From Dongia deserti (lineage in GTDB: Bacteria; Pseudomonadota; Alphaproteobacteria; Dongiales; Dongiaceae), in NCBI RefSeq assembly GCF_003574735.1, contig NZ_QORW01000009.1:1-64000 (forward strand): DNA of 64,000 nucleotides, given 5' to 3'. The position numbers and the translations under genes are program-made. Below, piece by piece: positions 32,622 through 41,384 of this stretch. The notes beneath the pieces are model-generated. The model saw only the letters and a program-made list of their open reading frames with translations. It did not search any database and had not been told where the DNA came from. The stretch's first letter is position 1. Every line of letters starts with the position of its first letter.

Positions 32622-35380
32622 CCCTCGGCCAACACCTCGAGCAGCGCCGTCTTGATCGCCGTCAGCTTCGGCTCGGCCTCGACCTTCAGGCCGAAGCGAT
32701 CCTTCACGTAGAATGTGTCGACCGCGCGGTGGCCAAAGGTCGAAATCTTGGCATTTGCGATGCGCAGGTCCTGCTCGGTCAGGACGGCGGTCAGGGCGTG
32801 GACCAGGCCGCGTCGGTCGCGGCCGGTGATTTCGACCAGGGTGTAGGCGGCGCTCGCCTTGTTGTCGATGAGGACGCGCGGCGCCACCGGGAACGCCTTG
32901 GTCTTCGGATTGACGTGGGGCGGCAGGGTCTTCAGCGTCGCCAGAGTCTGCTCCGGTGTTCCCAGCACGCGCTCGATCGTGGCGGTGAGGCGCGCCAGCT
33001 GTGTCGGCTGCTCGATGGCACCGCCTTCCGAATCCTGGATCGCGAACACGTCCAGCGCCTTGCCGTTCTTCAAGGTGAAGATGCGTGCTTCGACGATGCT
33101 GGCGCCGCACAGGGCGAACGCGCCGGCGAGCTGCGAGACCAGACCCACGCGATCGGGCACATAGATCGTGACCTCGGTCATCGCCTCCCAGGAATCGACG
33201 CGGAAATCGACCGACAGAGCCCGCCCATCCAGCTCGGCATCGCGCACGAGACGCGCATGGCGCTCCAGGATCGGCATGGGGAACGAGAGCCAATAGCCCG
33301 GGTGGCCACGCTCGAGATGCACCTCGACATCCTCAGCCGGCCAGTCCGCGAGCTTCCCGCGCAGTTCCGCCAGCACCTTGTCCACTTCACGTTCGCGGCC
33401 TGCGAAGATAAGGCCGCCGGAGAGGAATTCCTCCGTGCGGTTGAAGAGGTCGCGCAGCAGCTGCGCCTTCCAGCCGTTCCAGGTCTTCGGCCCCACCGCG
33501 CGGATGTCGGCGACCGTCAGCACGAGCAGTTGGCGCAGCCGCTCCATCGATTGCACCTGCTCCGCGAAGGCCTGGATGGTGGCGGGATCATCGAGGTCGC
33601 GCCGGAACGCGGTGTTGGACATCAGCAGATGGTTGCGCACCAGCCAGGCCACCGTCTCCGTCTGGTCCTCGGTGAAGCCGAGCCGCGGGCAGAGCTGCTC
33701 CGCCAGCTCCGCGCCCAGGATCGAGTGATCGCCCTTGCGCCCCTTGGCGATGTCGTGCAGCAGCACCGCGACATAGAGCACGCGGCGCGACTGGATCTCA
33801 TGCACCACCCGCGTGGCGATCGGCGCTTCCTCGGAGAGCTCTCCGGTCTCGATCTTGTGCAGGATGCCGAGCGCATAGATCGTGTGCTCGTCGACCGTGA
33901 AATGGTGGTACATGTCGAACTGCATCTGCGCCACCACGCGCCCGAAATCGGGGACAAAACGGCCGAACACGCCCGCTTCGTTCATCCGGCGCACCGCCAC
34001 CTCCGGCCCCTTCGACCGCGAGGTGAGGATCTTCATGAAGATGGCGTTGGCCTCCGGATTCTCGCGATAGGCCCTGTCGATCAACCGGGTTTTTTCCGCG
34101 ATCCAGGTGAAGGTCATCGGCTGGACGTCGAGGTCGTGCTTCTGCGCCACGCGGAAGATGCGCAGGAGATCCAGCGGATGCTTGTCGAAATGCTTGGCAT
34201 TGGGGACGGAGAGCCGCCCGCCATCAAGCCCAAACCCTTCCAGCTCGCGCTTGCGCAGTCCGATCGACGGCAGGCGGATGAAGGAGCGCTTCACGTGCTG
34301 CGCCTCCACCGCCGTGCAGAAGAAGCGCGTCAGCTCGCCCACCGACTTCGCGGTGAGGAAGTAATGCTTCATCAGCCGCTCGACCGCGTTGTTGCCGGCA
34401 TGGTCGCGATAGCCCAACCGCCGGGCGATCTCGAGCTGGATGTCGAAGGTGAGCTTCTCCTCGCCCCGCTCGCGCAGGAAATGCAGGTGGCAGCGCAGCA
34501 GCCAGAGATACGCCTCCGCCTTGTCGAAGCGGTGCGCCGCATCTCGCGTCAGCACCCCTTCATCCACCAGCTTGTCGATCGTGTCAGAGCCATAGAGGAA
34601 GCGCCCGATCCAGCGCAGGGTCTGCAGGTCCCTGAGCCCGCCTTTGCCTTCCTTGATGTTGGGCTCGAGGGCGTAGCGCGACGGGCCGAACCTCTCGTGC
34701 CGCACGCGCCGCTCGTTCAGCTTGGCCTGGTAGAAGGCCTCGCCCTGCCCCGCGACGCATTCCTTGTGGAACCGCTTGCGGAACTTGTCGAACAGCGCCT
34801 GCTCGCCCCACAGGTAGCGCGCCTCGAGCAGACTGGTGAGGATGGTGAGGTCCCCCTTCGCCCGGCCGATGCACTCGTCGATCGAACGCGCCGACTGCCC
34901 GACCTTCAGGCCCAGGTCCCACAGGCGGTAGAGGATGTACTCCACTACCTGCTCGCAATGCGGCGTCAGCTTGTAGGGCAGCAGGAACAAGAGGTCGATA
35001 TCGGAATAGGGCGCCAGCTCCGCGCGGCCGTAGCCGCCGACCGCCACCAGCGCGATCTTCTCCGCTTCCGACGGATTGGACAGCGGATAGAGCTGCGTGG
35101 TGGTGAAGTCGTAGATGGCGCGGATCAGCTGGTCGATCATGAAGCTGGTCTCGCGCGCCAGGCGCCGCCCGCTTTCCGCCGCGCGCGGGTCGGCCTCGAA
35201 CCGGCGTCGGATCTCCGCCCGGCCCAGCGCCAGGTGCTCGCGCAGGACCGCCCCCACCGCCGCCGTGTCGGCGTGGGGATCGCGCGACCCGGCGACGGCG
35301 TCCTTCAACGCCTGGGTCAGCGCCCGCCGGTCCAGGATCTCCCGCTGTTTCTCGATGTCGGGCCGAGTCTGGATGTTCAT
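32576..35380 (-). CDS. glnD: Bifunctional [protein-PII] uridylyltransferase/uridylyl-removing enzyme
   Basis: 934 residues in the full domain order. The nucleotidyltransferase has GGYGRAELAPYSDIDLLF (115-132). The HD phosphohydrolase has VLLHDIAKGRKGDHS (about 540-555). Two C-terminal ACT domains start near 737 and 847. It adds or removes UMP on PII proteins according to glutamine level and so controls nitrogen assimilation. The catalytic G-x-D-x-D and HD residues are intact. The last residues (GRDQESGIRDQ) are encoded by a heptamer array rather than by conserved glnD sequence. murJ follows, the usual order in alphaproteobacteria (from memory). Confidence 0.95.
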   Translation of the reverse strand: MNIQTRPDIEKQREILDRRALTQALKDAVAGSRDPHADTAAVGAVLREHLALGRAEIRRRFEADPRAAESGRRLARETSFMIDQLIRAIYDFTTTQLYPLSNPSEAEKIALVAVGGYGRAELAPYSDIDLLFLLPYKLTPHCEQVVEYILYRLWDLGLKVGQSARSIDECIGRAKGDLTILTSLLEARYLWGEQALFDKFRKRFHKECVAGQGEAFYQAKLNERRVRHERFGPSRYALEPNIKEGKGGLRDLQTLRWIGRFLYGSDTIDKLVDEGVLTRDAAHRFDKAEAYLWLLRCHLHFLRERGEEKLTFDIQLEIARRLGYRDHAGNNAVERLMKHYFLTAKSVGELTRFFCTAVEAQHVKRSFIRLPSIGLRKRELEGFGLDGGRLSVPNAKHFDKHPLDLLRIFRVAQKHDLDVQPMTFTWIAEKTRLIDRAYRENPEANAIFMKILTSRSKGPEVAVRRMNEAGVFGRFVPDFGRVVAQMQFDMYHHFTVDEHTIYALGILHKIETGELSEEAPIATRVVHEIQSRRVLYVAVLLHDIAKGRKGDHSILGAELAEQLCPRLGFTEDQTETVAWLVRNHLLMSNTAFRRDLDDPATIQAFAEQVQSMERLRQLLVLTVADIRAVGPKTWNGWKAQLLRDLFNRTEEFLSGGLIFAGREREVDKVLAELRGKLADWPAEDVEVHLERGHPGYWLSFPMPILERHARLVRDAELDGRALSVDFRVDSWEAMTEVTIYVPDRVGLVSQLAGAFALCGASIVEARIFTLKNGKALDVFAIQDSEGGAIEQPTQLARLTATIERVLGTPEQTLATLKTLPPHVNPKTKAFPVAPRVLIDNKASAAYTLVEITGRDRRGLVHALTAVLTEQDLRIANAKISTFGHRAVDTFYVKDRFGLKVEAEPKLTAIKTALLEVLAEGRDQESGIRDQRGVG

Positions 35381-35441
35381 GGGGCGAACATAAGACCTGA
35401 AGGCCTATAGGGAAAGCGAAGCTCCGCCGCCCTTTCAACTC

Positions 35442-35818
35442 CGTCATGCCAAGGCTTGGCCTTGGCATCCACGAGTTTGCCTAGGCCAGGATCAGGTCAT
35501 AGAGGTCATTCCACTCAGGATTTTCCTTAACAATCAGCCTGATTTTCCAGGCCCGCGGCCAGCCTTTGATGACCTTCTCGCGCCGGATGGCACCTTGGAT
35601 TGTCTCGTGGGGCTCGACAAAAACCAGCCGTTTCAATCCGTGGCGTTTCGTGAAGCCCGGTATCGCGCCCGTGCGATGCTGCCACACACGATGGGCAAGG
35701 CTGCTGGTGACGCCGACGTAAAGCGTCCCATTGGGCTTGTTGGTCGTGATGTAGACCCATCCACCCTATCCTACCTCTGTCAAACTCGTGGATGCCAAGG
35801 CCAAGCCTTGGCATGACG
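35442..35818. mobile_element. Candidate GIY-YIG element bounded by perfect inverted palindromic repeats
   Basis: The outer 38 bases are perfect inverted repeats: 35442-35479 (CGTCATGCCAAGG... ending in GAGTTTG) and 35781-35818 (CAAACTCGTGG... ending in CATGACG). Each arm is itself a hairpin, ATGCCAAGGC - CAA - GCCTTGGCAT. The 300-base interior is a GIY-YIG endonuclease reading frame. The inner ends face inward, as in the doublets at 99-174 and 1463-1565. AACT occurs next to both outer edges but with one extra base on the left, so a target duplication is not proven. Mobility is inference. Confidence 0.6.
35481..35765 (-). pseudogene. GIY-YIG endonuclease, start codon lost
   Basis: The frame encodes about 94 residues of a COG2827-type GIY-YIG (UvrC/URI-like) nuclease: GWVYITTNKPNGTLYVGVTS, then LAHRVWQHRTG, LVFVEPHET, AIRREKVIKGWPRAWKI and the end DLYDLILA. 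The GIY-YIG-equivalent VYI...LYVGV, the Arg and the Glu are present. The first usable start codon (GTG in HRVWQH) would remove the motif. Upstream in frame is TAG, in the context AGGATAGGGTGGATGG. Removing one A restores ATG GGT GGA TGG, the usual family start, after an AGGTAGG binding site. So one base insertion, or a sequencing error, breaks the gene. Confidence 0.7.
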
Positions 35819-35833
35819 AACTTTATAGGCTGG

Positions 35834-36385
35834 TTAGTCCCCCGGCGCCCGCATCTTGGCCAGGGCGGCGTAGACCGGGTCCAGGCCGCCGGCTGCGCAG
35901 CCCACACCGATCACGTGGCGCTTGAACCCGCCGAAAGCCGGGTGAAGGTAGCGCTGGATTGCGATGCAGTGCGAGGGCGTACCGCTGATATCGGAAACGA
36001 ACTCGGCGGTGTCATAGCCGGCCTTGTTGCCGATGCCGTTCCAGTCCTTCACCTCGACGCCGGAAAAGAAGTCGCGCGTGTTCTCCCGCAGGTTCTGGTA
36101 GCGCATGTGGAGGCCGCTGGAGGTGAGGCGGATGCTGACCAGAGTGAGGAACATCGAGCGCTCGTCGGAGGTGACGCTGATCACGTCCGATTGGCTCTGG
36201 CCGGTGGCGCCGTCCTTGCGGGGCTGCGCCTCGTAGCGCAGGCAGTCGACCAGATAGCCGTCGCCTGAGAAGCTGAACGGCGTGCTGCTGCAATCGATCG
36301 CGTCTTCTTCGGCCGACGAGGCCGGCGAAGCCATTAGTGCGCCGCACACCAATGCGGCCGCCAAGGCCGCCATCCAGACCTTCAT
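35834..36385 (-). CDS. Secreted protein of unknown function
   Basis: 183 residues. An N-terminal signal peptide (MAALAAALVCGALMASPASSAEE) is cleaved near residue 25. The mature protein has at least four cysteines, as in IDCSSTPFS, DCLRYE, SHCIAIQRY and GVGCAAGG, so disulfides in the periplasm are possible. No domain is recognised. ATG 36385 was chosen because the signal peptide begins there. A periplasmic or outer-surface location is the only thing the sequence supports. Confidence 0.75.
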   Translation of the reverse strand: MKVWMAALAAALVCGALMASPASSAEEDAIDCSSTPFSFSGDGYLVDCLRYEAQPRKDGATGQSQSDVISVTSDERSMFLTLVSIRLTSSGLHMRYQNLRENTRDFFSGVEVKDWNGIGNKAGYDTAEFVSDISGTPSHCIAIQRYLHPAFGGFKRHVIGVGCAAGGLDPVYAALAKMRAPGD

Positions 36386-36458
36386 GAAATCCGCCCCCTC
36401 CGCGAGGCCCCAAATATAGTGACAACTCTTGCCGAACTGCCGCCCGGCCCGCAAGTAG

Positions 36459-36559
36459 GTCAGAAGCCAGAGGACAGATATCAGGCGTCAGATGTCAGGA
36501 GGCTTGCTGGAACCTCTCGCTCCTGATTGCTGGCATCTGGTATCTGACATCTGACTTCT
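36459..36559. repeat. Heptamer inverted array 3
   Basis: The left arm 36459-36500 has six 7-bp units: GTCAGAA GCCAGAG GACAGAT ATCAGGC GTCAGAT GTCAGGA. The right arm 36521-36559 has the inverse units, TCCTGAT TGCTGGC ATCTGGT ATCTGAC ATCTGAC TTCT. A 20-base loop separates them. It lies 105 bases before the ABC ATPase gene. Confidence 0.75.
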
Positions 36560-36663
36560 TGCCATCCCTAGTAAGCCGGGCCTAATCTCGCGTTAACGCG
36601 GGTAAAAAGCCCGCCGCGCCGGTCTGACGAGTGACGAGCGCAAGGCGTAAACAGGGGGTCTGA

Positions 36664-37437
36664 ATGGCGGAAAAGGCGCTGGTCGTCGAGGATCTGCACA
36701 AGCGATTCGGCGACCTGGAGGTGCTGAAAGGCGTGTCGGTCGACGCCAATGTCGGTGATGTGGTCGCCATGATCGGCTCCTCCGGCTCCGGCAAGAGCAC
36801 CCTGCTTCGCTGCATCAACCTCCTGGAGACGCCGGATTCCGGCCATGTCTATGTCAGCGGCGAGCTGATCCGCATGCGCCCGACCAAGGATGGCCATGCG
36901 GTGCCGGAGGACTGGAAGCAGGTCGACCGCATCCGCTCCACCCTTGGCATGGTGTTCCAGAGCTTCAACCTCTGGTCCCACATGACGGTAATCGAGAACG
37001 TGATCGAGGCGCCGGTCCATGTGCTGAAGGTGCCGAAAAAGGAAGCGGTCGAGCGAGCCGAGAAGCTGCTTGCCAAGGTCGGCATCGCCGACAAGCGCAA
37101 CCACTATCCGAGCCACCTCTCCGGCGGCCAGCAGCAGCGCGCCGCCATCGCCCGCGCGCTGGCGATGGAGCCGAAGGTGATGCTGTTCGACGAGCCCACC
37201 TCTGCGCTCGATCCCGAGCTGGTTGGCGAGGTGCTGCGGGTCATGCGCCAGCTCGCCGAAGAGGGGCGCACCATGCTGGTGGTGACTCACGAGATCGGCT
37301 TCGCCCGCGAGGTCGCCAACAAATGCATCTTCCTCCACCAGGGCCGGATCGAGGAGCAAGGCAACCCCAAAGAGGTGTTTGCCAACCCCAAGTCCGACCG
37401 CCTGCGCCAGTTCCTCACCACGACGCATCATAGATAG
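36664..37437 (+). CDS. Polar amino acid ABC transporter ATP-binding protein
   Basis: 257 residues, close to HisP/OccP/GlnQ. Walker A is [13 protein letters not shown] (about 39-51), the Q-loop [16 protein letters not shown], signature [15 protein letters not shown] (about 152-166), Walker [19 protein letters not shown] and the switch His in VVTHEIGF. All motifs are intact. The insert [17 protein letters not shown] is typical of histidine/octopine-type subunits. A strong site (AGGGGGT) precedes the ATG. No permease or binding protein is adjacent, so its partners are encoded elsewhere. Confidence 0.9.
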   Translation: MAEKALVVEDLHKRFGDLEVLKGVSVDANVGDVVAMIGSSGSGKSTLLRCINLLETPDSGHVYVSGELIRMRPTKDGHAVPEDWKQVDRIRSTLGMVFQSFNLWSHMTVIENVIEAPVHVLKVPKKEAVERAEKLLAKVGIADKRNHYPSHLSGGQQQRAAIARALAMEPKVMLFDEPTSALDPELVGEVLRVMRQLAEEGRTMLVVTHEIGFAREVANKCIFLHQGRIEEQGNPKEVFANPKSDRLRQFLTTTHHR

Positions 37438-37462
37438 CGCGCCATGAGTGGCACATTATAAT

Positions 37463-37566
37463 GTCATCCCGGGCAAGCGTAGCGCGCCCTGGGACCCATA
37501 CAATGGCTCAGCGACGCGGACCAGGCGCATAGGTCCCGGCTCTCGCTAACGCTCGGCCGGGATGAC
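37463..37566. repeat. Palindromic element (GTCATCCCGG type), copy 3
   Basis: Begins GTCATCCCGGGC (37463) and ends GGCCGGGATGAC (37566). The interior has two further half-palindromes (AGCGTAGCGCGCCCTGGGA and its partial inverse). It separates the ABC ATPase gene from the alcohol dehydrogenase gene. Confidence 0.7.
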
Positions 37567-37601
37567 AAATTGGAGAGTGGCAAGAGCGAGCGCACGCTGG
37601 C

Positions 37602-38738
37602 ATGGCATTGATCCAATATCTCACCCTCATCCAGTTCGACCCCGGCGCGGTGCGCCTCGTCGGGCAGGAATGCGCGCGCCTCAACATCGCGCGGCCGCTG
37701 ATCGTGACCGACAAAGGCGTGCGCGCGGCCGGCCTGCTTGACCGCGTGATGGTGCACCTGAAGGAAGGCGTGCCGGTCTATGACGGCACGCAATCCAACC
37801 CGACCGAAGCCTCGGTCCTGGACGCCACGCAGCTCTACAAGGCGCACGCTTGCGACGGCGTGATCGCCTTGGGCGGCGGCTCTTCCATCGACCTCGCCAA
37901 AGGTGTCGCGCTTGCCGCCACCCACGAGGGGCCGCTCAAGGGCTACGCCGTGATCGAAGGCGGCATTCCGAAGATCACCGCCGCGATGGCGCCGATCATC
38001 GCCATTCCCACCACGGCGGGCACCGGCAGCGAAGTGGGCCGCGGTGCCGTCATCATCATGGAAGACGGGCGCAAGCTCACCATGATCTCGCCGCACATGA
38101 TCCCGAAGGTGGCGATCTGCGATCCCGAGCTGACCTATGGCTTGCCGCCGCTGCTGACCGCCGCGACCGGCATGGACGCGATCGCCCATTGCATCGAGAC
38201 CTTCCTGTCGCCGGCCTTCAACCCGCCGGCCGACGGCATCGCGCTCGACGGATTGCGCCGCGCCTGGGCGCATATCGAGCGCGCGACCAAGAACGGCAGC
38301 GCCGACCCTGAAGCGCGTCTCAACATGATGAGCGCCTCGATGCAAGGCGCGCTCGCCTTCCAGAAAGGATTGGGCTGCGTGCACTCGCTCAGCCACTCAC
38401 TGGGCGGCGTGAACCCCAAGCTCCACCACGGCACCTTGAACGCGATGTTCCTGCCCGCCGTGATCCGCTTCAACGCCAAAGCCGAGAGCGTGAAGCGCGA
38501 GCGCAAGATCGAACGCCTCGCTGAATGCATGGGCCTCAAGAGCGCCGAGGACGTCGCCCCAGCCATCAAGACGATGAACACCAAGCTCGCCCTGCCCAGC
38601 GGCCTGAAGGCGATGGGCGTGACGGAAGACCTCTTCCCCAAGATCATCCAAGGCGCCCTCGCCGACCACACGCACAAGACCAATCCGCGCGAGGCGAGCG
38701 CGGGGGATTATGAGAAGATGCTGCGGGAAGCGATGTGA
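37602..38738 (+). CDS. Iron-containing alcohol dehydrogenase
   Basis: 378 residues of the group III (Fe-ADH) family. NAD-binding GGGSSIDLAKG (about 89-99) and PTTAGTGSEVGRGAVI (about 137-152) are followed by metal-ligand regions MDAIAHCIETFLSP and the GCVHSLSHSLGG histidines (about 260-271). These ligands are all present. It oxidises an alcohol or reduces an aldehyde with NAD(P)H. The substrate is not predictable, and the neighbours give no hint. Confidence 0.93.
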   Translation: MALIQYLTLIQFDPGAVRLVGQECARLNIARPLIVTDKGVRAAGLLDRVMVHLKEGVPVYDGTQSNPTEASVLDATQLYKAHACDGVIALGGGSSIDLAKGVALAATHEGPLKGYAVIEGGIPKITAAMAPIIAIPTTAGTGSEVGRGAVIIMEDGRKLTMISPHMIPKVAICDPELTYGLPPLLTAATGMDAIAHCIETFLSPAFNPPADGIALDGLRRAWAHIERATKNGSADPEARLNMMSASMQGALAFQKGLGCVHSLSHSLGGVNPKLHHGTLNAMFLPAVIRFNAKAESVKRERKIERLAECMGLKSAEDVAPAIKTMNTKLALPSGLKAMGVTEDLFPKIIQGALADHTHKTNPREASAGDYEKMLREAM

Positions 38739-38754
38739 TGCCGAAAGGGCCAAC

Positions 38755-39621
38755 TTACTCCGTCGATCCCCATCCCTCTACTGGCGATGTCCTTTGGATA
38801 ACAAATCCTTCGAGCACTTCGGTCGCGCGATCAAATACCGCATCCACCTTGCACAAGCGGCTTCCATCAAAGTAGATCGTTAGCGGAAACCCTTCGAATT
38901 CCCGCGTCGCGTGGCACCACGCATGATGATAGAGCGCGGTACATTCCACCATCGTGTCGTAGCTCTTTCCTTCGCGCACGCGCGCAAATACCGTCGCTCT
39001 ATCGAATGGATAGCGGGGAGGCGTGAGGTGTTGGGCTCCATGCCGACGCCTTCTGTACATATCATAGTCGCAGATTGCATCATCCAAGTAGACGTGGTTC
39101 TTATAATACCAGTCTGGATTCCCTAGCTTCGCGCCGAGTAGGCCGTTTGCCTCCCGCTCATCAAATGGGTGGCGGAACACGCTGAGCTTTGCACCCAATC
39201 TCCTGAGCCAAGGGTAAGTCGTCTGCGCATCCGAACTTTTTGGAGCTTCCGCTGCTCCTTGATCTCGCAATCTAGCGAAATACTCTCGTGTCCAGGGCTC
39301 GCCGGTATCGTAGTCGAAATCGATCGATATTTCGGACTGCGCCCCACCGCTTAGGGCCGTCGTGAAGTTGAAATAAGCGAGCGGGACTCGAAATGTGATG
39401 CTGCGACCATTCGTGATCCACCTTTCGCGATCGGTGTATTCGTAGATGGTAACATCGACAGGAGTCATGCTGCCGGTGCTGTAGCCGCTGCCGTAAATGC
39501 GCGGTGGAATTTGATCGGGCCGCTTCGAAAGCTCCCAGAGGGCGAACGAGCCAAGCGCGACTAGCGCGGCGAGGAGCCACCAGAGTTTCTTGGACGAGGC
39601 CGGAATGGGGAGGAGAGGCAT
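38755..39621 (-). CDS. Hypothetical single-pass membrane protein
   Basis: 288 residues from ATG 39621 (ATG 39654 is the alternative; neither has a good ribosome binding site). A transmembrane helix (KLWWLLAALVALGSFALWEL, about 12-31) anchors a periplasmic domain rich in Tyr, Trp and Arg, with sections such as IYEYTDRERWITNGRSITF and ECTALYHHAWCHATREFEG. No known domain is recognised. Codon use is less GC-biased than the genes on either side, which hints at acquired DNA. It is convergent with the alcohol dehydrogenase. Confidence 0.7.
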   Translation of the reverse strand: MPLLPIPASSKKLWWLLAALVALGSFALWELSKRPDQIPPRIYGSGYSTGSMTPVDVTIYEYTDRERWITNGRSITFRVPLAYFNFTTALSGGAQSEISIDFDYDTGEPWTREYFARLRDQGAAEAPKSSDAQTTYPWLRRLGAKLSVFRHPFDEREANGLLGAKLGNPDWYYKNHVYLDDAICDYDMYRRRRHGAQHLTPPRYPFDRATVFARVREGKSYDTMVECTALYHHAWCHATREFEGFPLTIYFDGSRLCKVDAVFDRATEVLEGFVIQRTSPVEGWGSTE

Positions 39622-39953
39622 GTGGCGAGGACGTGAAAATTCGTGCGCTGCCATCCTGGGATGGGATTCCCTAAAACTTGGTGGAGGGAGCCCTTGCAGA
39701 TTGAGAGCAGCCTTACCGCCTTTTACGTAAACCCAACGCGCCCTTTCGCCGCGGAACTGAATCGGAACGATTCGAGATTCCGGAGGAGAACGCGGTTGTG
39801 CGATTCAAAGTGAGCCAATACAATGGCTTGCGGTAGCGTTCTTAAAGTGGTTTCGATGTTTCCGCTTTGTGCCGGTTGGGCCGCCCCGAGTCGCGCCCGA
39901 GTCGCACATTGAAGCGGCTGGCATTTTCGGATTTCGGCGGGTAACAGGCGCGA
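39622..39953. other. Intergenic region, no gene recognised
   Basis: 332 bases upstream of two divergent genes (the hypothetical gene at 38755-39621 and the aminotransferase at 39954). The interior is AT-richer, with an imperfect palindrome GAATCGGAACGATTC near 39760. Promoters for both genes probably lie here, but I cannot place them. Confidence 0.4.
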
Positions 39954-41213
39954 ATGACGACAGACCGACTCGAGTCGCTGATGCGGTTTCACCCGTTCAC
40001 GCGCCTCAACAAACTGTTGGAAAGCGTACAAGCGGGCGGCGGGAATACGCCGCTCGCGTTGTCCGTGGGGGAGCCGCAATTCGCCCCGCCCGCCATGGTC
40101 GCCCGCCTGATCCACGAGCAGGCGCCGCTCTGGGGCAAGTATCCGCTGCCGACCGGCACCGAGCCGTTCCGCCAAGCGGTGGCGGGATGGCTCACCCGCC
40201 GGTTCCGCCTGCCCGACGACATGGTCGACCCCGCGCGCCACGTGATGCCGGTCACCGGCACGCGCGAGGCACTGTTCCACATCGCGCTCTCCGCCGTGCC
40301 GGAAGTCGGCCCGGGCGAGGAGAAGCCGGTCGTGCTGATGCCGAACCCGTTCTATCACGTCTATGCCGGCGCTGCGGCCGCGGCTGGCGCCGAACCCTAT
40401 TTCCTCAACGCGACGGGAGAGAACAGCTTCCTGCCGGAGATCGCCGCGATCCCCGAGGCGATCCTGAAGCGCACCGCGCTCGCCTACATCTGCTCACCGT
40501 CCAATCCGCAAGGCGCCGTCGCGCCGCTCTCCTATCTCTGCGACTGGCTCGCGCTCGCGCGGCGGCACAACTTCGTGCTGGCGAGCGATGAATGCTATTC
40601 GGAGATCTATCGCGGGACACCGCCGCATGGCGCGCTGGAAGCCGCACGCGATCTGGGCGGCCAGAATCCAGCGAGCCTCGACAACCTCATCATCTTCCAT
40701 TCGCTCTCCAAGCGCTCGAGCGGGGCGGGCATGCGCTCCGGTTTCGTCGCGGGCGAGGCGCGGCTGATCCAGCGCCAGGCGCAGTTGATCAATTTCGGCG
40801 GCGTCGCGACGCCGTATCCCATCCTCGCCGCCGCGACCGAGCTGTGGCAGGACGAGGAGCACGTCCAGGGCTACCGCGCCAAATATATCGAGAACTTCAA
40901 CGCCGCGCAGGATGCACTGGAAGACATCTTTGGCGAAGTGCGCGCGGAAGGCGGCTTCTTCCTGTGGCTCGACGTCGGCGATGGCGAAGCGGCCGCGCAA
41001 GCGTTGTGGCAGCATGCCGCGATCAGGGTGTTGCCCGGCGGCTACATGGCAAGACCCGATGCGAACGGAATGAATCCCGGCCAGCGTTACATTCGCGTCG
41101 CACTCGTGCTCGAACCCGCTGAAATGTCTGCCGCTTTGAAACGCATGGCGCCGGTGCTCGAGCGCGTGGTGGACCAACAGCGCAAAGCACAAGAGCGGGC
41201 GAAGATGGTATGA
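39954..41213 (+). CDS. dapC: PLP-dependent aminotransferase (succinyldiaminopimelate transaminase type)
   Basis: 419 residues of the class I/II fold. Visible parts are LSVGEPQFAPP near the start, TGTREALFHIAL (phosphate site), CSPSNPQGAV, SDECYSEIYRG (PLP-ring Asp), and SLSKRSSGAGMRSGF with the PLP Lys (about residue 247). DapC supplies N-succinyl-diaminopimelate for lysine and peptidoglycan. Assignment to dapC rests on overall sequence feel and on position before ftsK; another aminotransferase role is possible. A palindromic element follows before ftsK. Confidence 0.75.
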   Translation: MTTDRLESLMRFHPFTRLNKLLESVQAGGGNTPLALSVGEPQFAPPAMVARLIHEQAPLWGKYPLPTGTEPFRQAVAGWLTRRFRLPDDMVDPARHVMPVTGTREALFHIALSAVPEVGPGEEKPVVLMPNPFYHVYAGAAAAAGAEPYFLNATGENSFLPEIAAIPEAILKRTALAYICSPSNPQGAVAPLSYLCDWLALARRHNFVLASDECYSEIYRGTPPHGALEAARDLGGQNPASLDNLIIFHSLSKRSSGAGMRSGFVAGEARLIQRQAQLINFGGVATPYPILAAATELWQDEEHVQGYRAKYIENFNAAQDALEDIFGEVRAEGGFFLWLDVGDGEAAAQALWQHAAIRVLPGGYMARPDANGMNPGQRYIRVALVLEPAEMSAALKRMAPVLERVVDQQRKAQERAKMV

Positions 41214-41252
41214 TGTTTTGAATGAACACTCGGACTCGACCCACTCTCGCAC

Positions 41253-41343
41253 GTCACCCCGGCCTTGAGCCGGGGTCCATTCGTCAACTGCTCCAGCGCC
41301 GGCCCCATGGATCCCGGCTCGCGCTGCGCTTGGCCGGGATGAC
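41253..41343. repeat. Palindromic element (GTCATCCCGG type), copy 4
   Basis: Begins GTCACCCCGGCC (41253) and ends GGCCGGGATGAC (41343). The two arms, GTCACCCCGGCCTTGAGCCG and a partner near 41310, can each fold as well as pair with each other. It lies between the dapC-like gene and ftsK. Confidence 0.7.
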
Positions 41344-41384
41344 AGGTGGTGAGGCGGTGAGCGAGTGCGAACAACGGTGACTGC

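Noticed and set aside
32729-35410. 893-codon open frame on the plus strand opposite glnD
   Set aside because: A shadow of glnD, which has all its catalytic motifs on the minus strand; the antisense product has no recognisable domain.
35442-35818. Classical insertion sequence
   Set aside because: No DDE or other transposase frame is present and a target-site duplication cannot be shown; the ends are palindromes of a dispersed repeat family rather than ordinary terminal repeats.
36459-36559. Possible CRISPR array
   Set aside because: The repeated unit is only 7 bp, there are no spacers, and the arms are inverted to each other. No cas gene is present in the window.
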